Below, piece by piece: positions 48,396 through 57,080 of a stretch of DNA of 64,000 nucleotides. Under the pieces are notes generated by a model. The model did no database searches, was not told the origin of the DNA, and saw only the letters and a list, made by a program, of their open reading frames with translations. Position 1 is the first letter of the stretch, and each line of letters starts with the position of its first letter. The stretch lies in assembly GCF_900044055.2 (NCBI RefSeq), contig NZ_FCOX02000017.1, forward strand, positions 62,001 through 126,000, read 5' to 3'. This DNA comes from Caballeronia calidae (GTDB taxonomy: Bacteria > Pseudomonadota > Gammaproteobacteria > Burkholderiales > Burkholderiaceae). Both the position numbers and the translations under genes were made by a program.

Positions 48396-48523
48396 GAGCT
48401 TTCTCCTCTTCTATTTACATTGAGCCGCGTGGCTGCGACGACCCGTTCGCCTCGGTTTCTCGTAATGCGCCCGAAGTGCGTGCAGGGTCGACGCGTCGCG
48501 CGCACCGAAATCGGGAACGCGCA

Positions 48524-49150
48524 TTATTCCTCATTTTCGCGGCGCAGCAAATGATAGCGGACCGCGCCCGCCTTGCCCTCGCGCACGACCGTCCAGCCGG
48601 CGAGCACATCGATGCTCGCGGTGTCGAGCGCATCGCCGCATTCGACGTAGATCGCGCCATCGGGCGTGGCGAGCGGCGCCGTCAGTTCCAGCGCGCGCGT
48701 GAGCAGCGCCTGATCGCCGAACGGCGGATCGAGAAAGATCACGTCGAACGAACCGGGCGTGAGGCCAGCGGCGAGGCGCAGGGCATCGGCTTCGGCGATT
48801 TCGATATTGCGCGCGCCGAGTTTCGCCTGATTCGCCCGGATCTGCGCTGCGGCCTTCGAACTTCTCTCGACCATCAGCACGCGCGCAGCGCCGCGCGACG
48901 CCGCCTCGAAGCCGAGCGCGCCGCTGCCGGCGAACAGATCGAGACAATTCTGCCCGGTCAGATCCTGGCCGAGCCAGTTGAAGAGCGTCTCGCGCACGCG
49001 ATCCGGCGTGGGCCTGAGCCCGTCGAGATCGAGCACGGGCAGCGGCGTGCGCTTCCAGTCTCCGCCGATGATGCGGATGGTGTGCGGTTTGCCTCCGCGC
49101 GAAGGCGTGTGGCTGGGCAAGGCGGAACGTGTGGCGGACGAGCGAGACAT
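48524..49150 (-). CDS. rsmD: 16S rRNA (guanine966-N2)-methyltransferase
   Basis: 208 residues. A basic N-terminus (HTIRIIGGDWKR) leads to RPTPDRVRETLFNWL, SAM motif I LDLFAGSGALGFEAASRG and the catalytic DPPF in VIFLDPPFGD. It methylates G966 of 16S rRNA. It starts at ATG 49150, with ftsY divergent across a 236-bp region. Confidence 0.95.
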   Translation of the reverse strand: MSRSSATRSALPSHTPSRGGKPHTIRIIGGDWKRTPLPVLDLDGLRPTPDRVRETLFNWLGQDLTGQNCLDLFAGSGALGFEAASRGAARVLMVERSSKAAAQIRANQAKLGARNIEIAEADALRLAAGLTPGSFDVIFLDPPFGDQALLTRALELTAPLATPDGAIYVECGDALDTASIDVLAGWTVVREGKAGAVRYHLLRRENEE

Positions 49151-49386
49151 AAACGGATTGTCGGAGTCGGGCGCGCCGGAGGCATTTTTGCTTGAAGATC
49201 GGCCGGCGCGGGCAATGAAAGTCAACGTTACCACACGCGCGCGTCGTGCCGGCGTCCGCACGGGCGCAGAGAGCCGCGCCTGATAAAATACGCGGCTTCT
49301 ATCTCATTTTGCGCGGGCCTCGCGCGAAGCGACTCGAAATCGCGCACGAGGCCGTCGAAGCATGCGCGCATCTTCGTCACACATCC

Positions 49387-50646
49387 ATGTTCAGCTTCTT
49401 CAAGAAATTCAAAAAGCCGGCAGACGCGCCGCTCGACGCGCCTCAGGAAGAATCCGTCGAGGCGGCGGAGGACGAGGAAATCTCCGACGCCGAGCTGGAA
49501 CGGCAGGCGCTTGCGGCAGAAGCACAGCCAGAAGAAGCGCAGCCGGCGGTGCGCGAGGAGCCGGCGCCGGCTGAGCCGGTCGCGCCCGCACCGGTCGCTC
49601 CGGCCGCAGTCGCGGCCCCTGCCGCGCCGCACGCCGGGGCATCGAAGGAATATTGGCAAGGCGGCACTCAGTCGCGATGGTCGCGCGGTCCGGAAACGGA
49701 TCAGGCGAGCGAAGAGGTCGTGCCACCGCCGGAACCCGATCCCGTCGCGAAAAGATCCTGGATGACGCGCCTGCGTCACGGGCTTTCGAAGACCAGTTCC
49801 AACCTGACCGGCATTTTCGTCAGCGCGAAGATCGACGAAGACCTGTATGAGGAGCTCGAAACCGCGCTCCTGATGTCCGACGCCGGCGTCGACGCAACCG
49901 AGTTCCTGCTCGAATCGCTGCGCGAGAAAGTGCGCGCCGAGCGTCTGACCGAGGCGTCGCAAGTGAAGGCCGCGCTGCGCGAATTGCTCGTCGATCTGCT
50001 GCGCCCGCTCGAAAAATCGATGATGCTCGGGCGCGCGCAACCGCTCGTGATCATGATCGCGGGCGTGAACGGCGTCGGCAAGACGACGAGCATCGGCAAG
50101 CTGGCGAAGCATTTGCAGCACTTCAACCAGTCGGTGCTGCTCGCCGCGGGCGACACCTTCCGCGCCGCCGCGCGCGAGCAACTGACCGTCTGGGGCGAGC
50201 GCAACAATGTGACGGTGATCGCGCAGGAAAGCGGCGACGCCGCCGCCGTGATCTACGATGCAGTCGGTGCGGCGCGCGCGCGCAAGATCGACGTGATGAT
50301 GGCCGACACCGCCGGCCGCCTGCCGACGCAACTGCATCTGATGGACGAGTTGCGCAAGGTGCGCCGCGTGATTGCGAAGGCGATGCCCGACGCGCCGCAC
50401 GAAGTGCTGCTCGTGATCGACGCGAACACGGGTCAGAACGCGCTCGCGCAGGTGAAGGCGTTCGACGATGCGCTGGGCCTGACCGGTCTCGTCGTCACGA
50501 AGCTCGACGGCACCGCGAAGGGCGGCATTCTCGCCGCGATCGCGCGTCAGCGGCCCGTTCCGGTGTATTTCATCGGCGTGGGCGAGAAGGTCGAGGATTT
50601 GCAGCCGTTCAGTGCCGAAGAATTCGCCGACGCGCTGCTGGGCTGA
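49387..50646 (+). CDS. ftsY: Signal recognition particle receptor FtsY
   Basis: 419 residues. The N-terminus MFSFFKKFKK is an amphipathic membrane-targeting helix; an acidic and Ala/Pro-rich linker (about 15-115) follows, then the N domain (about 120-200) and the GTPase G domain with G1 GVNGVGKTTS, DTFRAAAREQL, DTAGR and TKLDGTAKGG. It docks SRP-ribosome complexes at the inner membrane. It ends at a strong terminator. Confidence 0.97.
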   Translation: MFSFFKKFKKPADAPLDAPQEESVEAAEDEEISDAELERQALAAEAQPEEAQPAVREEPAPAEPVAPAPVAPAAVAAPAAPHAGASKEYWQGGTQSRWSRGPETDQASEEVVPPPEPDPVAKRSWMTRLRHGLSKTSSNLTGIFVSAKIDEDLYEELETALLMSDAGVDATEFLLESLREKVRAERLTEASQVKAALRELLVDLLRPLEKSMMLGRAQPLVIMIAGVNGVGKTTSIGKLAKHLQHFNQSVLLAAGDTFRAAAREQLTVWGERNNVTVIAQESGDAAAVIYDAVGAARARKIDVMMADTAGRLPTQLHLMDELRKVRRVIAKAMPDAPHEVLLVIDANTGQNALAQVKAFDDALGLTGLVVTKLDGTAKGGILAAIARQRPVPVYFIGVGEKVEDLQPFSAEEFADALLG

Positions 50647-50651
50647 ATATG

Positions 50652-50682
50652 AAAAGGGCGTCCGAATGGGCGCCCTTTTTTT
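50652..50682 (+). terminator. Rho-independent terminator, ftsY / LysE convergent
   Basis: A 9-bp stem AAAAGGGCG / CGCCCTTTT with a 10-nt loop and a seven-T run on the plus strand. It abuts the stop codon of the convergent exporter and may terminate in both directions. Confidence 0.85.
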
Positions 50683-51314
50683 CATCGTGCGATCAGCAGA
50701 GAAGCCGCGATCCACCACATCACGCAGCCGACGATCACGTCGAGCACGCGCCACGACATGTCTTTCTCGAACCACGGCTCCAGCAGACGCGCGCCATAAC
50801 CGAGCACGGCAAACCAGATGATCGACGCGCACATCGCGCCCGCCGCGAACCACGCGCTGCCCGGCCACCCGCGCCGCGCGCCGATGCCGCCCAGCAACAC
50901 CACGGTATCGAGATAGACGTGCGGATTGAGCAGCGACAGCGCGAGCACGGTGGACGCCGCGCCGACCGCCGTCTGCGATTCGCCGTCCGACGCGTTCAGA
51001 TGCCCCGGCCCGCGCCATGCCGCGATGAACGCGCGCAATCCGTACAGAAACACGAAGATCGCGCCGGCCCAGCGGATCACGTCGAGCAGAAAGGGCGCCC
51101 GCGCGATGAGCGCGCCCATTCCGCCGACACCGAGCGCGATCAACAATACGTCGATGAACGCGCAGATCGACACGACGATGCCCACGTGCCTGCGCTTCAA
51201 CCCTTGCCGCAGCACGAACGCGTTCTGCGCGCCGATCGCGACGATCAGGCTCGCGCCCAGTCCCGCGCCCGACAGATAACCCGACAGCGCTCCCGCAGAA
51301 ACCGTCGCCGTCAT
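50682..51314 (-). CDS. LysE/ArgO family amino acid exporter
   Basis: 210 residues with about six hydrophobic segments; GLGASLIVAIGAQNAFVLRQG and LLNPHVYLDTVVLLGG are the LysE/ArgO (arginine/lysine exporter) hallmarks. It starts at ATG 51314 inside the maiA stop (ATGA), so translation should be coupled to the two ring-cleavage enzymes upstream. Substrate by family: basic amino acids; context does not explain why it is coupled. Confidence 0.9.
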   Translation of the reverse strand: MTATVSAGALSGYLSGAGLGASLIVAIGAQNAFVLRQGLKRRHVGIVVSICAFIDVLLIALGVGGMGALIARAPFLLDVIRWAGAIFVFLYGLRAFIAAWRGPGHLNASDGESQTAVGAASTVLALSLLNPHVYLDTVVLLGGIGARRGWPGSAWFAAGAMCASIIWFAVLGYGARLLEPWFEKDMSWRVLDVIVGCVMWWIAASLLIAR

Positions 51315-51955
51315 TCGGCGTCCGGCTGTTGCGCCGGAGCGGCCCGTGCGAACGCGTCGATGCTGGCGGCGTGGTCGGCGATGCGTTCGATCGTCGGATA
51401 AGCGCTCACGTCGATGCCGAAGCGCCGCGCGTTGAACACTTGCGGCACGAGGCACAGATCGGCGACGGTGGGCGTATCGCCGAAAGTCAGCGCGCCGACG
51501 CGCTTGTCGTTCGCCAAGCGCTTTTCGAGCGATTCGAAGCCCGTCTCGACCCAGTGCCGATACCACGCGTCCTTCACCTCATCCGGCACTTTCACCTGAT
51601 GCTTCAGGTACTTGAGCACGCGCAGATTATCGAGCGGATGAATCTCGCACGCGACCTGCATCGCAACTGCACGCACGAACGCGCGATCCGACGGACGCTT
51701 CGGCAGGAGCGGCGGTTCCGGATGCGTCTCCTCGAGATACTCGATGATCGCGAGCGACTGCGTGAGCACATCGTCACCATCGACGAGCGACGGCACGATC
51801 CCGTCCGGATTCACCGCGCGATATTCGGCCTTGAGCTGTTCGCCGCCGTCGCGCAGCAGATGCACGCCGGCATACTCGTAATCGAGCCCTTTCAGATTCA
51901 GCGCGATGCGCACGCGATACGCCGCCGAGCTGCGGAAATAGCTATAGAGCTTCAT
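51311..51955 (-). CDS. maiA: Maleylacetoacetate/maleylpyruvate isomerase (zeta-class GST)
   Basis: 214 residues. The zeta-class glutathione site is YFRSSAAYRVRIALN near the N-terminus, with GIVPSLVDGDDVLTQSLAIIEYLEE for GSH binding and an all-helical C-terminal domain. It isomerises cis-maleyl to fumaryl ring-cleavage products of the homogentisate or gentisate pathway. ATGA overlaps join it to the hydrolase before it and the exporter after it. Confidence 0.9.
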   Translation of the reverse strand: MKLYSYFRSSAAYRVRIALNLKGLDYEYAGVHLLRDGGEQLKAEYRAVNPDGIVPSLVDGDDVLTQSLAIIEYLEETHPEPPLLPKRPSDRAFVRAVAMQVACEIHPLDNLRVLKYLKHQVKVPDEVKDAWYRHWVETGFESLEKRLANDKRVGALTFGDTPTVADLCLVPQVFNARRFGIDVSAYPTIERIADHAASIDAFARAAPAQQPDAE

Positions 51956-52650
51956 ACGACGCGCACCGAAAATTCGCCGATTCCTTCGACGCCGCCCTTG
52001 AGCAGATCGCCCTTCACCACTGCGCCGACACCTTCGGGCGTGCCGGTGAAAATGAGATCGCCGGGGAAGAGTTCGAAGAGCGTCGACAGATACGCGACCG
52101 TCTCGCCCACCGACCAAATCAGTTGCGAGATGTCCGAGCGCTGCTTCTCCTCACCGTTGACGGTCAGCCAGATCGCGCTCTTCTCCAGATGCCCGACTTT
52201 CGAGACCGGATGGATCGGGCCGATCGGCGCGGAACGGTCGAAGCCCTTCGCGGTGTCCCACGGACGGCCGAGCTTCTTCGCTTCGGCCTGCAGATCGCGA
52301 CGTGTCATGTCGAGGCCGAGCGCGTAGCCGTAGACGTAATCGAGACCTTTATCGGCGGGAATGTCTTTGCCCTGCTTGCCGATCGCGGCGACCAGTTCCA
52401 TCTCGAAGTGCAGGTTCTTCGTCTGCGACGGATACGGGAACTCGCCCGTCGAACCCGGCGCGACGTACAGCACGGCATCGGCGGGCTTGCTGAAGAAGAA
52501 CGGCGGCTCGCGGTCCGGATCGTGGCCCATCTCGCGCGCGTGGGCTTCGTAGTTGCGGCCGACGCAATAGATGCGGCGCACCGGAAACTGCTCATTCGAA
52601 CCGTCGACTGGCACCGCTGCTGCCGGCGCCGGAGGAAACACGTAACTCAT
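51952..52650 (-). CDS. Fumarylacetoacetate hydrolase family protein (fumarylpyruvate hydrolase-like)
   Basis: 232 residues of the short FAH type: RRIYCVGRNYEAHAREMG, metal-binding FEMELVAAIGK and the GTPEGVGAV C-terminal motif. AGGAG precedes ATG 52650. Paired with MaiA it should hydrolyse fumarylpyruvate to fumarate and pyruvate in a gentisate/salicylate-type route. No dioxygenase gene is in view, so the upstream ring-cleavage step must be encoded elsewhere. Confidence 0.9.
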   Translation of the reverse strand: MSYVFPPAPAAAVPVDGSNEQFPVRRIYCVGRNYEAHAREMGHDPDREPPFFFSKPADAVLYVAPGSTGEFPYPSQTKNLHFEMELVAAIGKQGKDIPADKGLDYVYGYALGLDMTRRDLQAEAKKLGRPWDTAKGFDRSAPIGPIHPVSKVGHLEKSAIWLTVNGEEKQRSDISQLIWSVGETVAYLSTLFELFPGDLIFTGTPEGVGAVVKGDLLKGGVEGIGEFSVRVV

Positions 52651-52979
52651 CCCGCTCTCCTGTTGCTGTTTTTGATGTGCAGATTCATGGGCGAATGCCT
52701 GGCGCGAACGGCCGGCGAGAAAAAGGAGTTTAACGTGCGCGCGCAAATCGTGGCGAAGCTTGTCAGGCGTGCGTTTCAGAGCTTTCGACGAGCCTTCGGC
52801 AAACTCGTCGCGCGTTCACCGCGATGCCGCGTGGAACGAAATCCGCGCGAAACCTTCGGCCGCCGCAACTTGCCAGCGCTCTTTAAATGCGATACTGAAT
52901 AACATTCCTGCACCTTTGAAACGCGCGGCGGCATCGCTCACAGTACCGAAAAAGAGCGCCCGGCCCGCGTATCTTTCCG
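52651..52979. other. Divergent intergenic region, FAH gene / ybiB
   Basis: No gene supported. A weak plus-strand promoter-like pair (TTGCCA near 52870, GATACT about 15 nt on) could serve ybiB. Nothing else notable seen. Confidence 0.35.
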
Positions 52980-53969
52980 ATGACCGACTCCGCTGCCCCC
53001 ACTTTCGCCTGCGCACGCTACATCAAGGAAATCGGCCGTGGGCCGAACGGCGCGCGCGCCCTGTCCCGCGACGACACCTATGCGCTCTACGAAGCGATGC
53101 TCGACGACCGCGTCGCCGAACTCGAACTCGGCGCGGTGCTGCTCGCCTACCGCGTCAAGGGCGAGTCCGCCGCCGAGCTTGCCGCGATGCTGTCCGCCGC
53201 GCATCGCTCGTTCGAGCCGCTGCACGTTCAGGATGGACGCGAGCATGCGCGACCGGTTTCCATTCCGAGCTACAACGGCGCGCGCAAGACGCCGAACCTC
53301 GTGCCGCTGCTGTCGCTGCTGCTCGCGCGCGAGGGCGTTCCGGTGCTGGTCCACGGCGTCACCGAAGATACGGGCCGCGTGACGAGCGCCGAAATCTTCG
53401 CCGAACTGGGCATCGCGCACGCGGCTTCGCACGATGAAATCGAGGACAGCCTCGCATCGCGCCGGCTCGCCTTCGCGCCGATCAGCGTGCTCGCGCCGAA
53501 GCTCGCACGGCTGCTCGCGCTCCGGCGTCGCATGGGCGTGCGCAATTCGACGCATACGCTCGTGAAGATCCTTCAGCCGTTCGCGGAGCCGGGGCTGCGG
53601 CTCGTCAACTATACGCATCCGGAGTATCGCGAGAGCCTGACGGGTCTTTTCACCGAACATCCGGATGCGGCGGCGGGCGGCGCACTGCTCGCGCGCGGCA
53701 CCGAAGGCGAAGCCGTCGCGGATACGCGCCGCCAGGTGCAGGTCGACTGGTTCCACGACGGCCGCGTCGAAACGCTGATCTCGCCGGAACATTCGCAGCC
53801 GCATGCGCCGCACGTCGATCTGCCCGAAGCGCTCGACGCCGCGACCACCGCGCGCTGGATCGAATGCGTGCTGCGCGGCGACGTGCCAGTGCCGTCCGCG
53901 GTCGCGCGCCAGGTCGAAGCCATCGCCGATGTCGTGCGCAAACCCGTCACGAATCATGCGAATCCGTAG
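52980..53969 (+). CDS. ybiB: DNA-binding protein YbiB (TrpD2 family)
   Basis: 329 residues with the glycosyltransferase-family-3 (anthranilate phosphoribosyltransferase-like) fold: helical N-terminal domain to about residue 75, then SIPSYNGARKTPNLVPLL, VHGV and GVRNSTHTLVKIL. It lacks the PRPP motif of TrpD. E. coli YbiB is a non-sequence-specific nucleic-acid-binding TrpD2 under LexA control; the same class is likely here. It is directly followed by the leu promoter. Confidence 0.9.
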   Translation: MTDSAAPTFACARYIKEIGRGPNGARALSRDDTYALYEAMLDDRVAELELGAVLLAYRVKGESAAELAAMLSAAHRSFEPLHVQDGREHARPVSIPSYNGARKTPNLVPLLSLLLAREGVPVLVHGVTEDTGRVTSAEIFAELGIAHAASHDEIEDSLASRRLAFAPISVLAPKLARLLALRRRMGVRNSTHTLVKILQPFAEPGLRLVNYTHPEYRESLTGLFTEHPDAAAGGALLARGTEGEAVADTRRQVQVDWFHDGRVETLISPEHSQPHAPHVDLPEALDAATTARWIECVLRGDVPVPSAVARQVEAIADVVRKPVTNHANP

Positions 53970-53978
53970 CAACCCGAT

Positions 53979-54007
53979 TTGACACGGTATTCAACGCTGG
54001 TTTAAAG
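53979..54007 (+). promoter_or_regulatory. Putative leuA promoter
   Basis: A perfect -35 TTGACA (53979-53984) and TTTAAA or TTAAAG at 54001-54007 with 16-17 bp spacing. The predicted start is near 54013, only a few bases before the leader-peptide ATG (54016), so the leader would be read from a leaderless or near-leaderless message. Confidence 0.6.
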
Positions 54008-54015
54008 TCGAACGC

Positions 54016-54093
54016 ATGAGCTTCACCCAGCCCTCCTCCCTCCGAATTATTTCGGGCCGCCTAGCGCGGCCCCTATCGCTACGTCTAGCGTAA
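54016..54093 (+). CDS. Putative leucine leader peptide of leuA
   Basis: A 25-codon open frame: residues 1-15 MSFTQPSSLRIISGR, then LARPLSLRLA. Five Leu codons are present; four are CTA (54061, 54073, 54079, 54085), the rarest Leu codon in GC-rich Burkholderiales, packed into the last ten codons, and two tandem Ile ATT codons precede them. The peptide lies just after a TTGACA promoter and about 300 bp upstream of leuA. Its last three CTA codons overlap the 5' arm of a hairpin whose loop includes the stop codon. This is the layout of leucine attenuation leaders (E. coli leuL also uses CUA), though the sequence is not one I recognise. Confidence 0.75.
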   Translation: MSFTQPSSLRIISGRLARPLSLRLA

Positions 54094-54131
54094 GTCGCCA
54101 GACGTAGCGCCGCGCGTCTTAAGGTGCGCGG
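54054..54131 (+). promoter_or_regulatory. Attenuator-like hairpin series in the leuA leader
   Basis: Hairpin A: GGGCCGC (54054-54060) with GCGGCCC (54066-54072), inside the leader ORF. Hairpin B: CGCTACGTCT (54077-54086) with AGACGTAGCG (54100-54109), spanning the CTA codons and the stop. Hairpin C: CCGCGC (54110-54115) with GCGCGG (54126-54131). AGACG (54100-54104) can instead pair with CGTCT (54115-54119), an alternative that breaks B and touches C. No clean U-run follows C; the nearest T-rich stretch is 54154-54164. Termination could be Rho-dependent or the control translational. Confidence 0.6.
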
Positions 54132-54398
54132 TCCTGCCAGCAGTCCCCTGTAGTTCCTTTTCTTACCACCTGTAGTCGTCAGCTTTTCGTTCGCGCATCC
54201 CGCGAAACGGAAACGCGAGGGTCAAATGCACGCTGCTTCGCGCACGTTCACGTTGGTCGCAGGCGTCACCATCGCTGGTGATCCCGAGACACGCGCGCGC
54301 GGCCCGGTAATACGTGCATCCCGCCACGCCCGGCCAGCCGCCGGACACGGCCTCTCTCGCAGGCGCTACGCACACTGTCCGAAGAGAGATCGACGATC

Positions 54399-56057
54399 AT
54401 GATGCCGAACCCCGCCGAGAAATACCGCCCGTTTCCGCAAGTCCGTCTGAATGGCCGCCGCTGGCCGAACCGCACGATCGAGAAGGCGCCCATCTGGATG
54501 AGCACCGATCTGCGCGACGGCAACCAGTCGCTCATCGAGCCGATGAGCATCGCCGCGAAGCTCGAGTTCTTCGAGATGCTGGTGAACATCGGGTTCAAGG
54601 AAATCGAGGTGGGGTTCCCGTCGGCATCGCAAACGGATTTCGACTTCGTGCGCAAACTGATCGACGAAAAGCGCATCCCGGACGACGTGACCATCGAAGT
54701 GCTCGTGCAGTCGCGCCGCGAGCTCATCGAGCGCACGTTCGAAGCCGTCGAGGGCGCGAGCAAGGTGATCGTGCATCTCTACAACGCGATCGCGCCATCG
54801 TTCCGCAAGATCGTTTTCAATCAGTCGAAGGACGAAGTGAAGGCGCTGGCCGTGGAAGGCACGCGCATCATCAAGGAATGCGCGGCGGCGCGGCCCGACA
54901 CGCATTGGGTCTATCAATACTCGCCCGAGACCTTCAGCATGACGGAGCTCTCGTTCGCGCGCGAAGTGTGCGACGCGGTTGCGCAAGTCTGGCGTCCGAC
55001 GCCCGATCACAAGATGATCGTGAACCTGCCCGCGACCGTCGAAGCCGCGATGCCGAACGTCTTCGCCGATCAGGTCGAGTGGATGGACCGCAACATGGGT
55101 TTCCGCGACAGCATCGTGCTCTCGGTGCATCCGCATAACGATCGCGGCACGGCGGTCGCGGCGGCGGAAATGGCGGTGCTCGCGGGCGCGGATCGCATCG
55201 AAGGGTGTCTGTTCGGCAACGGCGAGCGCACCGGCAATGTCGATCTCGTCACGCTCGCGATGAATCTCTATACGCAAGGCATCGATCCGGGCCTCGATTT
55301 CTCCGACATCGACGCCGTGCGCCGCGTGGTCGAGCGCTGCAACCAGATTCCGGTGCATCCGCGCCATCCGTATGCGGGCGATCTCGTGTTCACCGCGTTT
55401 TCGGGTTCGCATCAGGACGCGATCCGCAAGGGCTTCGCGCAGCGCGTGCCTGGCTCCGTGTGGGAAGTGCCCTACTTGCCGATCGATCCGGCCGATCTCG
55501 GCCGCAGCTACGACGCCGTCATCCGCGTGAACAGCCAGTCCGGCAAGGGCGGCGCGACCTATCTGCTCGAACGCGGTCTCGGCTTCACGCCGCCGCGCCG
55601 CGTGCAGATCGAGTTCAGCCACGCCGTTCAGAAGGTGACCGATACGTCCGGCGCCGAACTCAGCGGCGACGCGATCTGCGCACTCTTCAAGCGCGAATAT
55701 TTCGACGCGGGCGGTCCGGTTTCGCGTGTCGATGCGTCGACGTTGTCGGTGTTCGGACGGCGCGTCGCGGTGGCGCAGACGGCAGGCGGGGCGAGCGACG
55801 ACGCCTACGCGCAGGCAGTCGCCGCGGCGCTCGGCGTGGACGCGAGCGTGAACTGGTTCGAAACCGCCGTCACCGCGAACGGCGACGTGGCCGTGTTCGT
55901 CGGCTGCCGTGTCGGGGAAGGCCAGACGCGCTTCGGTGTCGCGGTGCATGCGAACCCGGCGCTCGCGGTCGCCGATGCGGTCGTGAGCGCGGTGAACCGT
56001 TCGGAGGGCGTCACGCAAGAGGACCAGCAGGACGAGCCGATGGAGGCCGCCGCGTAA
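54399..56057 (+). CDS. leuA: 2-isopropylmalate synthase (type 2 LeuA)
   Basis: 552 residues. The type-2 N-terminus ([21 protein letters not shown]), metal/substrate motif [10 protein letters not shown], the HxH of VHPHNDRGT, and the C-terminal regulatory LeuA domain (about 430-545) that binds leucine for feedback inhibition are present. It condenses acetyl-CoA with 2-ketoisovalerate, the first committed step to leucine. It is the actinobacterial/fungal-like long subfamily, common in Burkholderiales. A 300-bp structured leader with a Leu-codon-rich peptide precedes it. Confidence 0.96.
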   Translation: MMPNPAEKYRPFPQVRLNGRRWPNRTIEKAPIWMSTDLRDGNQSLIEPMSIAAKLEFFEMLVNIGFKEIEVGFPSASQTDFDFVRKLIDEKRIPDDVTIEVLVQSRRELIERTFEAVEGASKVIVHLYNAIAPSFRKIVFNQSKDEVKALAVEGTRIIKECAAARPDTHWVYQYSPETFSMTELSFAREVCDAVAQVWRPTPDHKMIVNLPATVEAAMPNVFADQVEWMDRNMGFRDSIVLSVHPHNDRGTAVAAAEMAVLAGADRIEGCLFGNGERTGNVDLVTLAMNLYTQGIDPGLDFSDIDAVRRVVERCNQIPVHPRHPYAGDLVFTAFSGSHQDAIRKGFAQRVPGSVWEVPYLPIDPADLGRSYDAVIRVNSQSGKGGATYLLERGLGFTPPRRVQIEFSHAVQKVTDTSGAELSGDAICALFKREYFDAGGPVSRVDASTLSVFGRRVAVAQTAGGASDDAYAQAVAAALGVDASVNWFETAVTANGDVAVFVGCRVGEGQTRFGVAVHANPALAVADAVVSAVNRSEGVTQEDQQDEPMEAAA

Positions 56058-56084
56058 CGCGCAGCCGAAGCGGCGCGCGTGGCG

Positions 56085-56468
56085 CTATTCGAGAGCGACG
56101 CGCGTCGCCTGCAGCGCGAGCAATTGCCACTGCCCTTCCGTCTGGACATGAACGGCGGTATAGGCAATTGGAAAAAGGAGCGCGCCGTTTTTCGACTCCA
56201 TTTCGACCAGCGCGCGGCCCGATACCAGACACGTATCGCGGCCCGCCGGAAGGACGTCCTGCGACTGGATCTCGATCTGACGATAGCGGCGGCGTCCCGC
56301 GATAATGGCGTCGATGAACTGGCGTTTGGTTTCCCGCTTGCCGTTCGTGTGGACGTAGCTGACGTTTTCAGCCAGCAACGCGTCCAAGGCCGGGCCGTCG
56401 CCCTCGACCATCGCACGGAAGCGATCGCGCTCGAGGCCGCGTATGGCCTCAATGGTTTTTGCCGGCAT
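56085..56468 (-). CDS. NTF2-like / DUF4440 family protein
   Basis: 127 residues, SnoaL/NTF2-like alpha+beta barrel: AIRGLERDRFRAMVEGDGPALDALLAENVSYVHTNG and a C-terminal ALQATRVALE strand. No signal peptide. Function unknown; members are small-molecule-binding or catalytic. It is convergent with leuA (27-bp gap) and follows pagL on the same strand. Confidence 0.88.
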   Translation of the reverse strand: MPAKTIEAIRGLERDRFRAMVEGDGPALDALLAENVSYVHTNGKRETKRQFIDAIIAGRRRYRQIEIQSQDVLPAGRDTCLVSGRALVEMESKNGALLFPIAYTAVHVQTEGQWQLLALQATRVALE

Positions 56469-56513
56469 CTGTCGATTCCCCTTGTGTCGAGGAACCGATG
56501 CGCCGGACCCTCG

Positions 56514-57080
56514 TCAGAAGTTGTATTGCAGATATAGCTGGCTGAAATTTATACCAGGATTCGGCTCTTTGATACCCGAGTTCGACAGATGCTGGAAGCG
56601 AAAGCCGGCCTGATAGCTTTGTTTCTGACCGAAGATCATTCCGACCCCGATCATGTCCGCGAACTGGAAGGCCGTCGACACGGTGAAATCCTGTGTGATG
56701 CGTGCGTGCGTGAGCAGCCGCACGCCCACGCCCGCCTCGACGAACGGCCGAAAATAGCCCGAGCTCTTCACGAAGCGCACCACGGGCGTGAGACCGAATT
56801 CCCAGATGTCCGGGTTGACCGCGTTATCTTCCTTCGAATGCCAGTACGACACGTGCCCTTCGCCGATGAGCGTGAAGTGGAACCCGCCCATTTCCCACCA
56901 GGTGAGGCCCGGATCCCAGGACAGGCCGAGATCCGCCTTCTTGATGTCGCGGTCCGCCACGCCGGCGGCGACCTGCACGCCGAAGCGATCCGCATGAGCC
57001 GCCGCGGACGCGAAGCCGAGAGTAGCGCAGAGGACCAGGTGCCAAAGCGAACGATGCCGGGAAGTCTTGTTTTTCTGCAT
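56514..57080 (-). CDS. pagL: Lipid A 3-O-deacylase PagL-like
   Basis: 188 residues. A signal peptide (about 1-30, SAAAHA|DRFG) is followed by an eight-strand outer-membrane barrel. The conserved catalytic HxS motif is in FQHLSNSG, followed by NPGINF, and the chain ends in aromatic Phe. PagL removes the 3-O acyl chain of lipid A and alters endotoxicity and polymyxin response. ATG 57080 is chosen for the signal peptide; the frame is open further upstream without support. Confidence 0.9.
   Translation of the reverse strand: MQKNKTSRHRSLWHLVLCATLGFASAAAHADRFGVQVAAGVADRDIKKADLGLSWDPGLTWWEMGGFHFTLIGEGHVSYWHSKEDNAVNPDIWEFGLTPVVRFVKSSGYFRPFVEAGVGVRLLTHARITQDFTVSTAFQFADMIGVGMIFGQKQSYQAGFRFQHLSNSGIKEPNPGINFSQLYLQYNF

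Noticed and set aside
54132..54398. Classical U-tract terminator in the leuA leader
   Set aside because: Short hairpins exist (for example TCACCA/TGGTGA near 54267) but none is followed by a T run, so I do not call one.
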